Shown one piece after another: positions 8,104 to 16,525 of a stretch of DNA of 64,000 nt. Both the position numbers and the translations under genes were made by a program. The notes beneath the pieces were generated by a model. That model was not told the origin of the DNA. It ran no database searches and saw only the letters and a list, made by a program, of their open reading frames with translations. Numbering within the stretch: position 1 is the stretch's first letter; each line of letters begins with the position of its first letter. The DNA is taken from NCBI RefSeq assembly GCF_023618015.1, contig NZ_JAJKBJ010000016.1:1-64000 (forward strand), read 5' to 3'. This DNA comes from Legionella maioricensis. GTDB taxonomy: Bacteria > Pseudomonadota > Gammaproteobacteria > Legionellales > Legionellaceae.

Positions 8104-8682
8104 ATGACAGTATTGGCTTTTTGTGGACCTATAGGGAGTGATTTGAAAGCGATTAGCGAACAATGTTTTTCCTTATTAACTAAAGAATGTACCTTGCTTG
8201 ATAGTTCTGAACATACTTCAGGGGCACTATTATTCGCTATTGAGAGCGCTCCTGGTGATGTTATTGTTTTTGGACCAGAGATTTTCTTGGATGAAAAGCT
8301 ACGTTTAAAATGTGATATCAAGGTGTTTCTGGAGCTGGATGCTGATTTGTGCTTGAGTAAACATTTGAGATTAGTTCAGGCCAATAAACTGAATGTTAAT
8401 GAACATATTGAATATTATTTGAATAATATTCAGCCTTTGAATGATGAAATAAGAGTATCTGCCCAATTTGCCGATTTGCGGCGTCCCCAAGCGAGCTCAA
8501 ATGAGGCATTAGTTGGTTTGCTTATTAATGCGCAAGAAAAAACCATCAGTGAACTCAAAAAAAATTGTAATGAATTTTTGCCTCGAGATGTGTTCTGGAA
8601 TTCTGCAAATCATCAGCAAAAAACTGGCTCTGGCAAATCCAGCACTGTCTCCCCTGGTTCTACTCAAGTACTATTTGTATAG
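8104..8682 (+). CDS. Hypothetical protein, possibly a degenerate P-loop kinase
   Basis: About 192 residues from MTVLAFCGPIG. The opening beta-strand and glycine turn (LAFCGPIGSDLKAISEQ) look like the start of a nucleoside or nucleotide kinase, but Gly-Lys-Ser/Thr of a Walker A motif is replaced by SDLKA. Further along, DIKVFLELDADLCLSKHLRL resembles the lid-region strand and helix of uridine/cytidylate kinases. No catalytic call can be made. An AAGGAGGT at 8061-8068 is a perfect Shine-Dalgarno sequence but lies 23 bases before the first ATG (8092), which is odd. Alternative: an unrelated orphan. Confidence 0.6.
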   Translation: MTVLAFCGPIGSDLKAISEQCFSLLTKECTLLDSSEHTSGALLFAIESAPGDVIVFGPEIFLDEKLRLKCDIKVFLELDADLCLSKHLRLVQANKLNVNEHIEYYLNNIQPLNDEIRVSAQFADLRRPQASSNEALVGLLINAQEKTISELKKNCNEFLPRDVFWNSANHQQKTGSGKSSTVSPGSTQVLFV

Positions 8683-8702
8683 TTGGGTGGTAATCTATTC
8701 AG

Positions 8703-8734
8703 GTAAGAAACGTCGGGCCATGGGCCCGACTTAC
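8703..8734. repeat. Palindromic repeat, REP-like hairpin
   Basis: GTCGGGCC (8712-8719) and GGCCCGAC (8723-8730) with a 3-base loop, with GTAAG before and TTAC after. It lies 20 bases after the preceding gene's stop and may end its transcript. A fragment of the same kind (GTCGGGCC) occurs near 5780. Confidence 0.65.
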
Positions 8735-8786
8735 TAAAATGCAAGGCAATGAGCCTGGCATGTAGTCGTCAGACTAATCTGGGGAG

Positions 8787-9332
8787 TTAGATAGAGGGAC
8801 TTTTAGCGTTTTCCATTTCGCTATCACTATCATTTTTTACGTCAAGCTTTGTTTTCTTTATTCTTGCTGCGGGAATTACTTTATCATCTATAAACAACGT
8901 ACGACCAATCCAACCTCTCTGAGCTTTTTCATTCTCGTTAAGATCCCAGTGAAAAAAGCAGTTAGAAGAAACCTGTGGGCGATCTGCTGATTTTGGGGAG
9001 GGCTTTACTTCTGTTTTTCCATTTTTGTTAAGATCCCAGTGAAAAATGGAGTTAGAAGAAGTCAGTGGCCTGGTTGATGAGTCTTTCGAGGGCTTTACTT
9101 TTGTTTGAGTTTGATTGGAAGAAGATGAAGCCGGTGCTAATTCGTTTTCTCTTTTTCTTTTCTTATGCTCAGAATCATCACTTGCTAATCCACTATTGGA
9201 TGGTGATGAATTTTCTTGTTTTATCGCTAATGGTCCCAGTAAGTCACTATAATCCAGTAGAAGGTCAAGGGGAGAATTAGTGTCGAGCTGACTAAATGCT
9301 TGATCGATTTCACAAAATTGGGCAGGGGTCAT
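8787..9332 (-). CDS. Low-complexity protein with NLS-like motif and FHWDLN repeats
   Basis: 181 residues, mostly disordered (Ser, Lys, Asn, Pro). The basic cluster KKRKREN at residues 57-63 fits a monopartite nuclear localisation signal. Two 30-residue repeats (about 79-108 and 109-138) share KPS-x-K/D-x-x-x-RP-x-x-SSN-x-x-FHWDLN; the DNA of the two copies is also near-identical over 20 bases at 8938 and 9028. A short ordered patch, WIGRTLFIDDKVIP, follows. The N-terminus (residues 1-35) could form an acidic amphipathic helix. No signal peptide or enzyme motif is present. A protein acting inside the eukaryotic host nucleus is a reasonable inference, not shown. Confidence 0.7.
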   Translation of the reverse strand: MTPAQFCEIDQAFSQLDTNSPLDLLLDYSDLLGPLAIKQENSSPSNSGLASDDSEHKKRKRENELAPASSSSNQTQTKVKPSKDSSTRPLTSSNSIFHWDLNKNGKTEVKPSPKSADRPQVSSNCFFHWDLNENEKAQRGWIGRTLFIDDKVIPAARIKKTKLDVKNDSDSEMENAKSPSI

Positions 9333-9498
9333 AAAAATGTACTCTCAAAAAAAATGCAAAGACTTAACTTTGCATTAATAAATGCTGCATTGTAGCTTAA
9401 AGATTAAATTTGATCTACAAGTGGCCAGTTGATTTTAAGGAAAAGAAGATTCAGTTTACACAAGGAGGCTTAAGGGTTAAATCCATGTAATTATTAAA

Positions 9499-9535
9499 TG
9501 TAGGTTGGGCCGTTGAGTCTTGGGCCCAACCTACA
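9499..9535. repeat. Long palindromic hairpin with GTAG ends
   Basis: TGTAGGTTGGGCC (9499-9511) pairs perfectly with GGCCCAACCTACA (9523-9535), a 13-bp stem with an 11-base loop. Both arms carry GTAG in the RAYT-guide position, so it may be a diverged REPIN. It lies beyond the 3' end of the aminotransferase gene and could end that transcript. Confidence 0.75.
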
Positions 9536-9564
9536 ATGATTTAGAAATCAAATCCAGGTATTCA

Positions 9565-10938
9565 TCAGATTGCGGCTGTCGTGTCACTTCGGCGCGTTGC
9601 TACTTGAGACATGCGTGACAGTTCTGATAAGGACTGATCTATGGTTTCAATGATGAAATTAATTTCTTCCCGATTGATTGTCAAAGGTGGGGCTATACGG
9701 AAGACGTTACCCCACTGTCCTCCTTTGCCAACCAACAGTCCTTTGTCTTTACAAAGATCCATTAATTGAAATGCTTCATCAGAGGCCGGTGTTTTGGTTT
9801 GTTGATTTTTTACTAATTCAATGCCTAAAAGCAAACCACGACCGCGAACATCGCCGATGAGGGGATATTTCTTTTGCAGCTGTTGCAAACCATCTTTTAG
9901 TAGCTCTCCCATGATTCGCGCATTTTCAACAAGTTGTTCTTCTTTAATAATTTCCAGAGTCAGCTTGGCCTGGATCATTTGTAGTGGATCACCAGCAAAA
10001 GTATTAAAATACGTTTTGCCGGCCATTGTTTCGGCGATGTCATTTTTCATCAATACCGCCCCAACTGGAGCGCCGTTACCAAAGCCTTTAGCCATGGTTA
10101 CCATGTCTGCATCGATGTTCAGGGTTTTGGTGAGTAAGAGATCACCGCCGCCACGTCCGGCTCCGGTTTGTACTTCGTCACTGATGTATTTACCGCCGTA
10201 ATTATGAACAATATGAGCGACCTCATCGAAATAGGCATCGGGAGGGGTAATAAAACCGCCAACACCCATCACCGGTTCCAGTATAAAAGCCGCTATTTTG
10301 CCATGGGTCGAATTTTGAATGGTTGTTTCGACATTTTTTGCGCATTCCAGATCGCAGCTTTCAGGTTTTTGTTTAAATGGGCAGCGGTAGCAGTAGGGTT
10401 CAAGGGCAGAGGTTACCCCTGTAACTGGCTGACCTTTGAATCGCCAGATCGAGTGGCCGCATGAGGCCAGAGCAGCAGAAGTACCACCATGGTAGGAGTG
10501 ACGTACATTCACCACCATAGTTTCTCCAGTCGCGTGACGGGCTGCCATTATGGCCAGTTCGTTGGCCTCAGAACCGGAATTAGTAAAGGAGACTCTGTTC
10601 ATATTATTAGGAGCTTCTTCAAGCAGCTGCTCTGCCGTATCGATGGGGGCCTGATTCAAATAAAGAAGACTTGTATGTTGGATTACATCCTTTTCTATCG
10701 CTTCAATAAGCGCTTTTTTGATTTTAGGATGATTGTGTCCGGCCGAGATGCAAACAATTCCGCCTATGGCATCAAAGTAACGTTTTCCTTCAGAGTCCCA
10801 TACATAAGTGCCTTGAGCCTTGGTCAGTTGAATGGGTTCTTTATGATAAAATCCAGCGGTGGGTAAAAAGTGTTTCTTTCTGAAATTAATAAGCTCTTCG
10901 TTGGAGCGTGGTTGTACTTGATCGTGGTTCTCATTCAT
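9565..10938 (-). CDS. Class III aminotransferase (PLP), AGXT2-like
   Basis: A 457-residue PLP-dependent class III aminotransferase closest by eye to the alanine-glyoxylate/3-aminoisobutyrate type. Visible motifs are FTNSGSEANE (cofactor phosphate cup, 118-126), SDEVQTGAGR with the PLP-binding Asp254, and MAKGFGNGAP with Schiff-base Lys284. A Cys-rich insert, CYRCPF...CDLEC (183-199), is typical of this subfamily and may bind metal or stay reduced. The usual GFGR after DEVQTG is GAGR here. Transfer of an amino group to pyruvate or glyoxylate is inferred; the amino donor is unknown. GGAAAA precedes the ATG. It appears monocistronic. Confidence 0.9.
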   Translation of the reverse strand: MNENHDQVQPRSNEELINFRKKHFLPTAGFYHKEPIQLTKAQGTYVWDSEGKRYFDAIGGIVCISAGHNHPKIKKALIEAIEKDVIQHTSLLYLNQAPIDTAEQLLEEAPNNMNRVSFTNSGSEANELAIMAARHATGETMVVNVRHSYHGGTSAALASCGHSIWRFKGQPVTGVTSALEPYCYRCPFKQKPESCDLECAKNVETTIQNSTHGKIAAFILEPVMGVGGFITPPDAYFDEVAHIVHNYGGKYISDEVQTGAGRGGGDLLLTKTLNIDADMVTMAKGFGNGAPVGAVLMKNDIAETMAGKTYFNTFAGDPLQMIQAKLTLEIIKEEQLVENARIMGELLKDGLQQLQKKYPLIGDVRGRGLLLGIELVKNQQTKTPASDEAFQLMDLCKDKGLLVGKGGQWGNVFRIAPPLTINREEINFIIETIDQSLSELSRMSQVATRRSDTTAAI

Positions 10939-11368
10939 GAGGGTTTTTTCCTTTTATGTTGATGTAGATTTGAGCTTGTAAATAAAGTACTTTTAAAGGC
11001 TCTGTTTGCTTTAAATCCTTGTTGATTTCCTGTGAGCCTTGCATTTTTTTTCAATGTATCTCGAATACCATATTCATTAGAATTCATCTCTTTATTATTC
11101 TCCTATTTTTTTATTGTCCTAAAACTGCATTGGAGAGACGCATCTAAGAAAGTATGGACGCCATAGTCTTTAACGAACTGACATAAACTTTCAAATATTC
11201 TATTAAAAGGTCGGTATAATCTTGAATAGGTAAGATGAATACATCCTATGTATTTCTTGGAAATGATGTACGGGGTGTTAATACATAGAATAATTTTTGG
11301 AGGCCCCGGCTTATAGCTTTCGCTCTCACCCGGGCTACTTATTCTGTTCTTATCCTTCATCCATTCTA
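10939..11368. other. Gap without a supported gene
   Basis: About 430 bases upstream of the aminotransferase. A minus-strand open frame (11103-11360) exists but shows no family features or clear binding site. The sequence is AT-rich with a CCGG-containing patch at 11303-11335. Promoter elements for the aminotransferase must lie at its left end but none is distinctive. Confidence 0.5.
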
Positions 11369-11968
11369 TTATTCGACAGAGTAAATAACCCCGTTTTGTG
11401 CTCCTTCGACACTTTTACTATAAGCCCGGGCGACACGACTGGCTGGCACTGCTTCAAAGCCACGGAAATAAGGGCCATAGTCAGCTAATGATTCCAATAG
11501 AACCGTAGGGCTTACCGCGTTAATTCGAATATTGTCAGGCATTTCAATAGCGGCACTTTTTACAAAAGAATCAATAGCGCCATTGACCATGGAGGCAGAG
11601 GAGCCATAGCGGATTGGGTCATGGCTTAAAATCCCGCTGGTTAAGGTAAATGAACCGCCTTTATTGATATAGTTCAGGCCAAGTAACACCAAATTAACTT
11701 GTCCCATGAGTTTGCTGTTCAGACCGATTTGATATTGCTCTGGTGTAAATTCATTCAAGGCTCCGAAATGGACTGTGCCTGTTGCTGAGACCAGTGCGTC
11801 GAATGAGCCAATCTCACGGTAGAGTGTTTCAATTGAATCGCGATTGGTAATATCTACTTGAAAATCGCCACTGGTGTTTCCCACCAAAATAAGGGTATGA
11901 CGCGGTGCTAACTCCTTAGCAATGGCCTTTCCTATTGTTCCTGTGCCACCAACGAGAATAATCTTCAT
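11369..11968 (-). CDS. Short-chain dehydrogenase, atypical YxxxK-less type
   Basis: A roughly 199-residue SDR-fold oxidoreductase. The NAD(P) motif is GGTGTIG near the N-terminus, the DITNRDS strand binds adenine, and RINAVSPTVL is the typical C-terminal strand. Where classical SDRs have a Tyr-x-x-x-Lys, this one reads YGSSASMVNGA, as in short SDRs that have an Asn in place of the Lys. It is short (classical SDRs are ~250). AAGGAA abuts the ATG at 11974, so the second ATG at 11968 is better spaced and chosen here. Substrate unknown. Confidence 0.85.
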   Translation of the reverse strand: MKIILVGGTGTIGKAIAKELAPRHTLILVGNTSGDFQVDITNRDSIETLYREIGSFDALVSATGTVHFGALNEFTPEQYQIGLNSKLMGQVNLVLLGLNYINKGGSFTLTSGILSHDPIRYGSSASMVNGAIDSFVKSAAIEMPDNIRINAVSPTVLLESLADYGPYFRGFEAVPASRVARAYSKSVEGAQNGVIYSVE

Positions 11969-12249
11969 GTTCATTTCCTTTTGTCAGAGATTTCGTCTTT
12001 AAATTAGTAAAAAAATATACCTTAAAATTAATAATATAAAAAGGACGTTACTATCTACAAAGAAAGCCTGGAATGAGAAAACACTCATTTACAGACGCTA
12101 ATCTGTGATTATTGCGCCAAAAAAATTTCGACGTTATTAACGTTCGGCTATCACCTTTGATCTGAATTAAATTAAATCACCATGTGTTTTATTTGCTATC
12201 ATTAAGGCAATGAACATTGAAATTATCCTAAATTCCAGAGGAGAAGTTC

Positions 12250-12426
12250 ATGTTAAAAATATATCTCTCAATATTCATCCTAATTTTAGCGGGATGCACT
12301 ACTACTCAAGCTAAAAAAGAGGCAGAGCCCATTTGTTTTAAACCATCCTGTGCAACAAAAGCGGAAGACTTTTTTCCTCCAATTTATATTTCAACTCAAA
12401 ATAAAGTTTTTCAGGAGATGAATTAA
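12250..12426 (+). CDS. Small lipoprotein, 58 residues
   Basis: A short gene with a very good start context (GAGGAG eight bases upstream of the ATG). The product opens MLKIYLSIFILILAGC, a textbook lipoprotein signal with lipobox LAGC and lipidation at Cys16. The mature peptide is ~43 residues, with two further cysteines in ICFKPSC that could form a disulfide. Function unknown. It stands between the SDR and the AraC regulator; the latter is convergent with it. Confidence 0.75.
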   Translation: MLKIYLSIFILILAGCTTTQAKKEAEPICFKPSCATKAEDFFPPIYISTQNKVFQEMN

Positions 12427-12486
12427 AAACGAGATTCAGGGCTTCTTCACTTGCAAAGGATAATGAGCAGGGACAATAAATCTTTT

Positions 12487-13269
12487 TCAGTTATTCAGTT
12501 TGGAGGGGGTTAATCCTGAAAAAGTTTTAAATTCATGAATAAGATGAGCTTGATCATAATAATTGCTGCTTTCCATAACCGCTTCCCAACCCATCCCTTT
12601 TCTTAAGTGCATTAAAGTATTCTGAAATCGCTTGATGAGCAGAAATTTTTTCGGGCTGAGACCAACAAGATCCTTAAAGCGTCTTTCCAGTGTTCTATCC
12701 GTGTATCCTAAATCTTTTGCCAGATGATGAACGCTGTCAGGAGCACTGAGATCCATTATTCGTTTCATCTGGGTAATAAAGCATTTATCAAAGCTTTTAG
12801 CTGTATTGGTAACTAAACCACTAAAGAACATTTCAAGCGTAGGTACAATTTCTGCCTGGGTATGAACGGATAAAAGGCGTTCCTCAAGCATGTTTTGAAG
12901 GCTTTGGCCAAAAATATCAGACAAATTGAGTGATTGATTAGTAAACGAGCTGGCAGATTCATTAAACAGAAGAGGAATGGCCCAAGGATAAAATTTGATT
13001 AAAAGGGTTCTCGTATTAGCGGTTGAACATTGGAACTCTTTATATGTGGTTTGCAGTCCACTAATACCACAACGAGCTAATTTTATTTGTTCACTCTTCT
13101 GGAGTAGTGATAAAGAACCCGAATATTGAAAACCCATGACCACATAAAAATCAGGCATTACTCTATAGGGTTGGATGCTTTTTTGTTCCTCTTTAGTGTC
13201 AATCTCAATGCTCTTTATAAGCGAAGACAATACAGGATTTAAAATTTCGGATAAAGATAATAATTGCAT
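12487..13269 (-). CDS. AraC-family transcriptional regulator
   Basis: A 260-residue DNA-binding regulator. The C-terminal ~100 residues contain two helix-turn-helix units: VHHLAKDLGYTDRTLERRFKD, then the linker GLSPKKFLLIKRFQ, and a second unit ending AHLIHEFKTFSGLTPSKLNN, which is the AraC/XylS signature. The N-terminal part resembles the ligand domains of DUF6597-type AraC proteins. It is divergent from the hydrolase-hemerythrin gene at 13521, which it most likely controls along with itself; that link rests on gene arrangement only. Confidence 0.9.
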   Translation of the reverse strand: MQLLSLSEILNPVLSSLIKSIEIDTKEEQKSIQPYRVMPDFYVVMGFQYSGSLSLLQKSEQIKLARCGISGLQTTYKEFQCSTANTRTLLIKFYPWAIPLLFNESASSFTNQSLNLSDIFGQSLQNMLEERLLSVHTQAEIVPTLEMFFSGLVTNTAKSFDKCFITQMKRIMDLSAPDSVHHLAKDLGYTDRTLERRFKDLVGLSPKKFLLIKRFQNTLMHLRKGMGWEAVMESSNYYDQAHLIHEFKTFSGLTPSKLNN

Positions 13270-13334
13270 CAGAGATTCTTCAATTAAACATAATCTATAG
13301 AGAAAATTTTCATACGCATTATAGTATACAGGAC

Positions 13335-13360
13335 GGTCAATAAATTGGCCAATTAAGACC
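13335..13360. promoter_or_regulatory. Dyad in the divergent AraC/hydrolase intergenic region
   Basis: AATTGGCCAATT (13343-13354) is a perfect 12-bp palindrome framed by GGTC and GACC at the outer edges. Its position between two divergent genes, about 65 bases from the regulator start, suits an operator. Which protein binds it is unknown; AraC proteins usually bind direct rather than inverted repeats. Confidence 0.35.
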
Positions 13361-13520
13361 TATTTAGCATCCCTTTAATTCAAGGTCTATGCCGGAATCT
13401 CCAACGCAAGGATTCTTACTTCTGTCTCCGTTTCATTGTCGTATTTTTACAATACGATTCATGAAAATTATCGCATTATTGATTTCTGATTTAAATTTCT
13501 AAACACGATGGAGAAATGAC

Positions 13521-15101
13521 GTGAAGCAAAGTAATCAATTCATAAGTGCCAGTTACCCCTTTCAATCTCAGTTTGTTAAGGTTAAGGGCGCTAATTTACA
13601 TTACATTGAAGAGGGGACAGGTAAGCCCATTCTTTTCATTCATGGTATGCCCTCTTCATCCTACATATGGCGAAATATTATTCCACACCTGAGTTCCTAT
13701 GGGCGATGTATTGCACTTGATCTCATTGGTCATGGAAAATCGGACTCGCCCGACATAGAGTTTCGTGTTGAGGAGCATTTGGCGTATTTGACCGAGTTTA
13801 TTGAGCGACTTAATTTAAAGGATATTTTAATTGTGGGCCACAGCTGGGGGGCCTCACTGGGCATCGCTTATGCAAAAGAGCATGAAAAGAACATTAGAGG
13901 TTTATGTTATTTAGAACCCATGTTAGGGGCATGGAAACATTGGGAGGATTTTAATCCAAATGCGTCTGAAGCTCAGGAAGTATTTAAGAAATTTCGTTCA
14001 GCTGAAGGATGGGATCTCATTGTTAATCAGAATATGTTTATGGAACAAATTTTTGTTAATGCATCAATGCGGCAACTTTCTCCGGAAGAGAAAGCAAACT
14101 ATATCAATCCATTTAGCTCAATTGAAAGACGAAGAGCTGCCTGGAAAGCCCCTCAGGAATTACCTATAGAAAATACTCCAGCAGACGTTGTCTCTCTTAT
14201 TGATGATAGTTTTTCCTGGCTGAAAAAAACGACTATCCCGCAACTATTTTTTTATACTGAGCCAGCGGCATTTTTCACCAAAGAAACTGTTGAAAAATAC
14301 GTGCAGCAAGCGCGATCTGTAACACCCTATTGCTTGGGTAAAGGGGTTTATAATCACGCTGAAGATTATCCTCATGAGATTGGTTCCATTCTCGCCGCAT
14401 GGCTTATTAATAATTATTCTTTAGGAGCAGATACACCGAAATTCAGTTTTTACACGACCATCCATAAGGCCATTAGAAAAGTCTTGTTTGATACATGTTT
14501 TATGGCTGGACAGACCGATTTTTCTGATAAGAATGAGGCAATCACATTTAGCGAAAAATTTTCTGGATTAATGAGTTTACTAAATAATCATGCGTTGCAT
14601 GAAGAAACTTATATTCATCCCCTCCTGGATGAAAAAGAGATATTTACTTCGGTTGATGAGGAGCATGCTCAATTAGAGGAAGAGCTCCAAAGGCTGGAGC
14701 AAATGTTACGAATAGCGTGTGAAAATGAAGATCAGTCTGTTTGTTATGAATTGGGCAATCATTTTTATCTTGCATTCAATGAGTTTGTTCATCGCTATTT
14801 ACATCATTTGTTCGAGGAGGAAACAAAAATTATGCCTGCTTTGCGAGAGGCCTATCCTCTTTCCACCTTGCTGTCTGTTATGGATAAATTTAAAAAATCA
14901 CAGTCGGCAGAGGAGGTGATCCAATCAATGGGTTTAATTTTTGCTGCGATCAATATGAAAGAGGCTCTATTTATGTTGAATAGTATTCGGCAATCAGCAC
15001 CTCAAGAAGTATTTGCAAAAATCCATGCACTTTTGAAACAAGTGATGCCCCAAATGAGATGGCAGCAACTTGAGACGCAACTTAGCAGTATTTCTTCTTA
15101 G
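13521..15101 (+). CDS. Alpha/beta-hydrolase fused to a hemerythrin-like domain
   Basis: 526 residues, GTG start preceded by GGAG. Residues 15-295 are an alpha/beta-hydrolase like haloalkane dehalogenases and epoxide hydrolases: FIHGMPSSS oxyanion region (39-47), nucleophile elbow GHSWG with Ser108, and YNHAEDYP with His279. Because the nucleophile is Ser, not Asp, it should be an esterase or similar serine hydrolase and not a dehalogenase. Residues 310-445 form a four-helix hemerythrin/HHE-like module with His315, His357, Glu361, His382, His424 and His428 in the expected spacing for a di-iron or haem-linked site. The AraC gene is divergent. Oxygen, NO or redox control of the hydrolase is inference. 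Confidence 0.85.
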   Translation: MKQSNQFISASYPFQSQFVKVKGANLHYIEEGTGKPILFIHGMPSSSYIWRNIIPHLSSYGRCIALDLIGHGKSDSPDIEFRVEEHLAYLTEFIERLNLKDILIVGHSWGASLGIAYAKEHEKNIRGLCYLEPMLGAWKHWEDFNPNASEAQEVFKKFRSAEGWDLIVNQNMFMEQIFVNASMRQLSPEEKANYINPFSSIERRRAAWKAPQELPIENTPADVVSLIDDSFSWLKKTTIPQLFFYTEPAAFFTKETVEKYVQQARSVTPYCLGKGVYNHAEDYPHEIGSILAAWLINNYSLGADTPKFSFYTTIHKAIRKVLFDTCFMAGQTDFSDKNEAITFSEKFSGLMSLLNNHALHEETYIHPLLDEKEIFTSVDEEHAQLEEELQRLEQMLRIACENEDQSVCYELGNHFYLAFNEFVHRYLHHLFEEETKIMPALREAYPLSTLLSVMDKFKKSQSAEEVIQSMGLIFAAINMKEALFMLNSIRQSAPQEVFAKIHALLKQVMPQMRWQQLETQLSSISS

Positions 15102-15224
15102 GGATTGTAAGAACATCAGAACGTTGGGATTATCAGGAATTGCTGGGCAGGTTTACTAATGCCTGTTGGGAGCAAAACCCTGCTGCGGATTTTCGCGGCA
15201 GGGCTGCTCCACATGGCTAAGAAA

Positions 15225-16283
15225 TCACGCAGGCGGTCTATAATCTTCCTTTTGGCTTTGAATCGGGCTGTTCAAGCGCTTTACAAGATCGGGAAGGTCG
15301 ATATTTGTTCTTACGTTATGAAGGGTAGTTAACGCTCGTAAATCGTGCTCCGCGACCGAGCTCCCCACGAACTTGTTCCCCGCACCACCGAGGGGCCCAC
15401 TAGAAATAGCACATTTCGAACCCAAGTCAACTACCGTGTCATCCCACACTTGTTTTTCATTTTTAGCTACGTCATTAAACACCAGGGTGCGTGTTAGCTT
15501 TGCCTTGGTAAAGTTGGGGTTATTCCAAAACGATTCTTCCGGGTCGCAATAATGATGACGAAAATGAGCGGTCAAGAGATTTTGGAGAAGTCCTACATCC
15601 TTGCACCAATGAAACTCCCGTTCTTTCCATGCCCAGCTTTCATAGTTTGTAACATACTGACTTAATCCGCCCATAAGCGATTGCACGCTAAACTGTTTTT
15701 CAAAATGTAGCTTACCATCTACTTCATAAACAACCCCGTGCTCCATCAGCTCTTTGTATTGGCGCTGCAATTCGGCTCTTATCTTTTCCCCTTCTTCGTT
15801 TTCGGGAAGACAATCAAGCATCATGTTGCACATGTAGAACACATCACCTGCCCATACTGCATGTTGAAATACGGTGATGCCCTTGCAGTCTCCTTTATTA
15901 ATAGCGGGGCAAACATTAGAAATGTCTTTTAATGGGGCGTAGGTATAAAAAAATTCAGGATAGCTTTCTAATATAAGCTTCATCTTGTCTTGTTCACCAA
16001 ATCCGGCCAATTTAAAGAGTGCATGTTGTACCAAAGGCTGAATAGCGGAGCGTAAATCAGGACGTATAGCCAGTAGCTTGACCAACATCTCAAGCTTACC
16101 TGTCGCCATGTATTGTACCAATTTAGTTTTTATGCGGTTATCTTGAATTTCACCAAGGCCAAACATGCGACTACTCAAAGCAAAACTGCTGCGCGATGGT
16201 TCCTCGTTTATATAGTTGGAAATTTCAGCCTTAGTATCTGGAGCTAAATCTTTTATACTATAATCTATCTTCTCTTGTGTCAT
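15225..16283 (-). CDS. F-box/ankyrin-like effector candidate beside the PAAR gene
   Basis: A 352-residue protein of the Legionella effector style. Residues 7-42 (YSIKDLAPDTKAEISNYINE and an ALSSRMF helix) resemble a diverged F-box: a Leu-Pro-like start, an I-x-x-Y helix and a serine/arginine-rich second helix. Residues 55-160 have short helical pairs like degenerate ankyrin repeats (GKLEMLVKLLAIRPDL; ITVFQHAVWAGDVFYMCNML-type). The later stretch YESWAWKEREFHWCKDVG matches a domain I associate with Legionella F-box-like proteins. It is downstream of, and codirectional with, DUF4150/DUF3540/pentapeptide genes, with a 242-base gap. It may be T6SS cargo or a Dot/Icm substrate. Confidence 0.75.
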   Translation of the reverse strand: MTQEKIDYSIKDLAPDTKAEISNYINEEPSRSSFALSSRMFGLGEIQDNRIKTKLVQYMATGKLEMLVKLLAIRPDLRSAIQPLVQHALFKLAGFGEQDKMKLILESYPEFFYTYAPLKDISNVCPAINKGDCKGITVFQHAVWAGDVFYMCNMMLDCLPENEEGEKIRAELQRQYKELMEHGVVYEVDGKLHFEKQFSVQSLMGGLSQYVTNYESWAWKEREFHWCKDVGLLQNLLTAHFRHHYCDPEESFWNNPNFTKAKLTRTLVFNDVAKNEKQVWDDTVVDLGSKCAISSGPLGGAGNKFVGSSVAEHDLRALTTLHNVRTNIDLPDLVKRLNSPIQSQKEDYRPPA

Positions 16284-16525
16284 AGCTTAATCTCAATATA
16301 GTTAGGTGCAATATTATACGTAATATATAATAATCGATCAATAATCGTTAGGCATGATCCACATTTTGAAGCTCCTTCGTTTTACTCTGAATGACGTTTT
16401 TAATAGCAGGAGGGCTGAGGAGAGGTGTGACTAAAACTTCTAAGCATGGCTATGAGTCTTCACCCGGGCAACAATTATAAATATTGGGTAAAGTCTGGGG
16501 TTTGTCAGTAAGATGATTGTTCCGT

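Noticed and set aside
7983..8321. 112-codon minus-strand open frame
   Set aside because: Mostly antisense to the 8104 gene, no family features.
11103..11360. 85-codon minus-strand frame between the aminotransferase and SDR genes
   Set aside because: No ribosome binding site or recognisable family; kept only as a gap note.
12000..12240. Riboswitch or small RNA upstream of the tiny lipoprotein
   Set aside because: No recognisable aptamer or strong stem; AT-rich only.
13521..14400. Haloalkane dehalogenase
   Set aside because: The nucleophile position is Ser (GHSWG), whereas dehalogenases need Asp.
16340..16400. Further dispersed-repeat copy near the PAAR gene
   Set aside because: Only loose resemblance (CTCCTTCG...GAATGACG); too degenerate to call.
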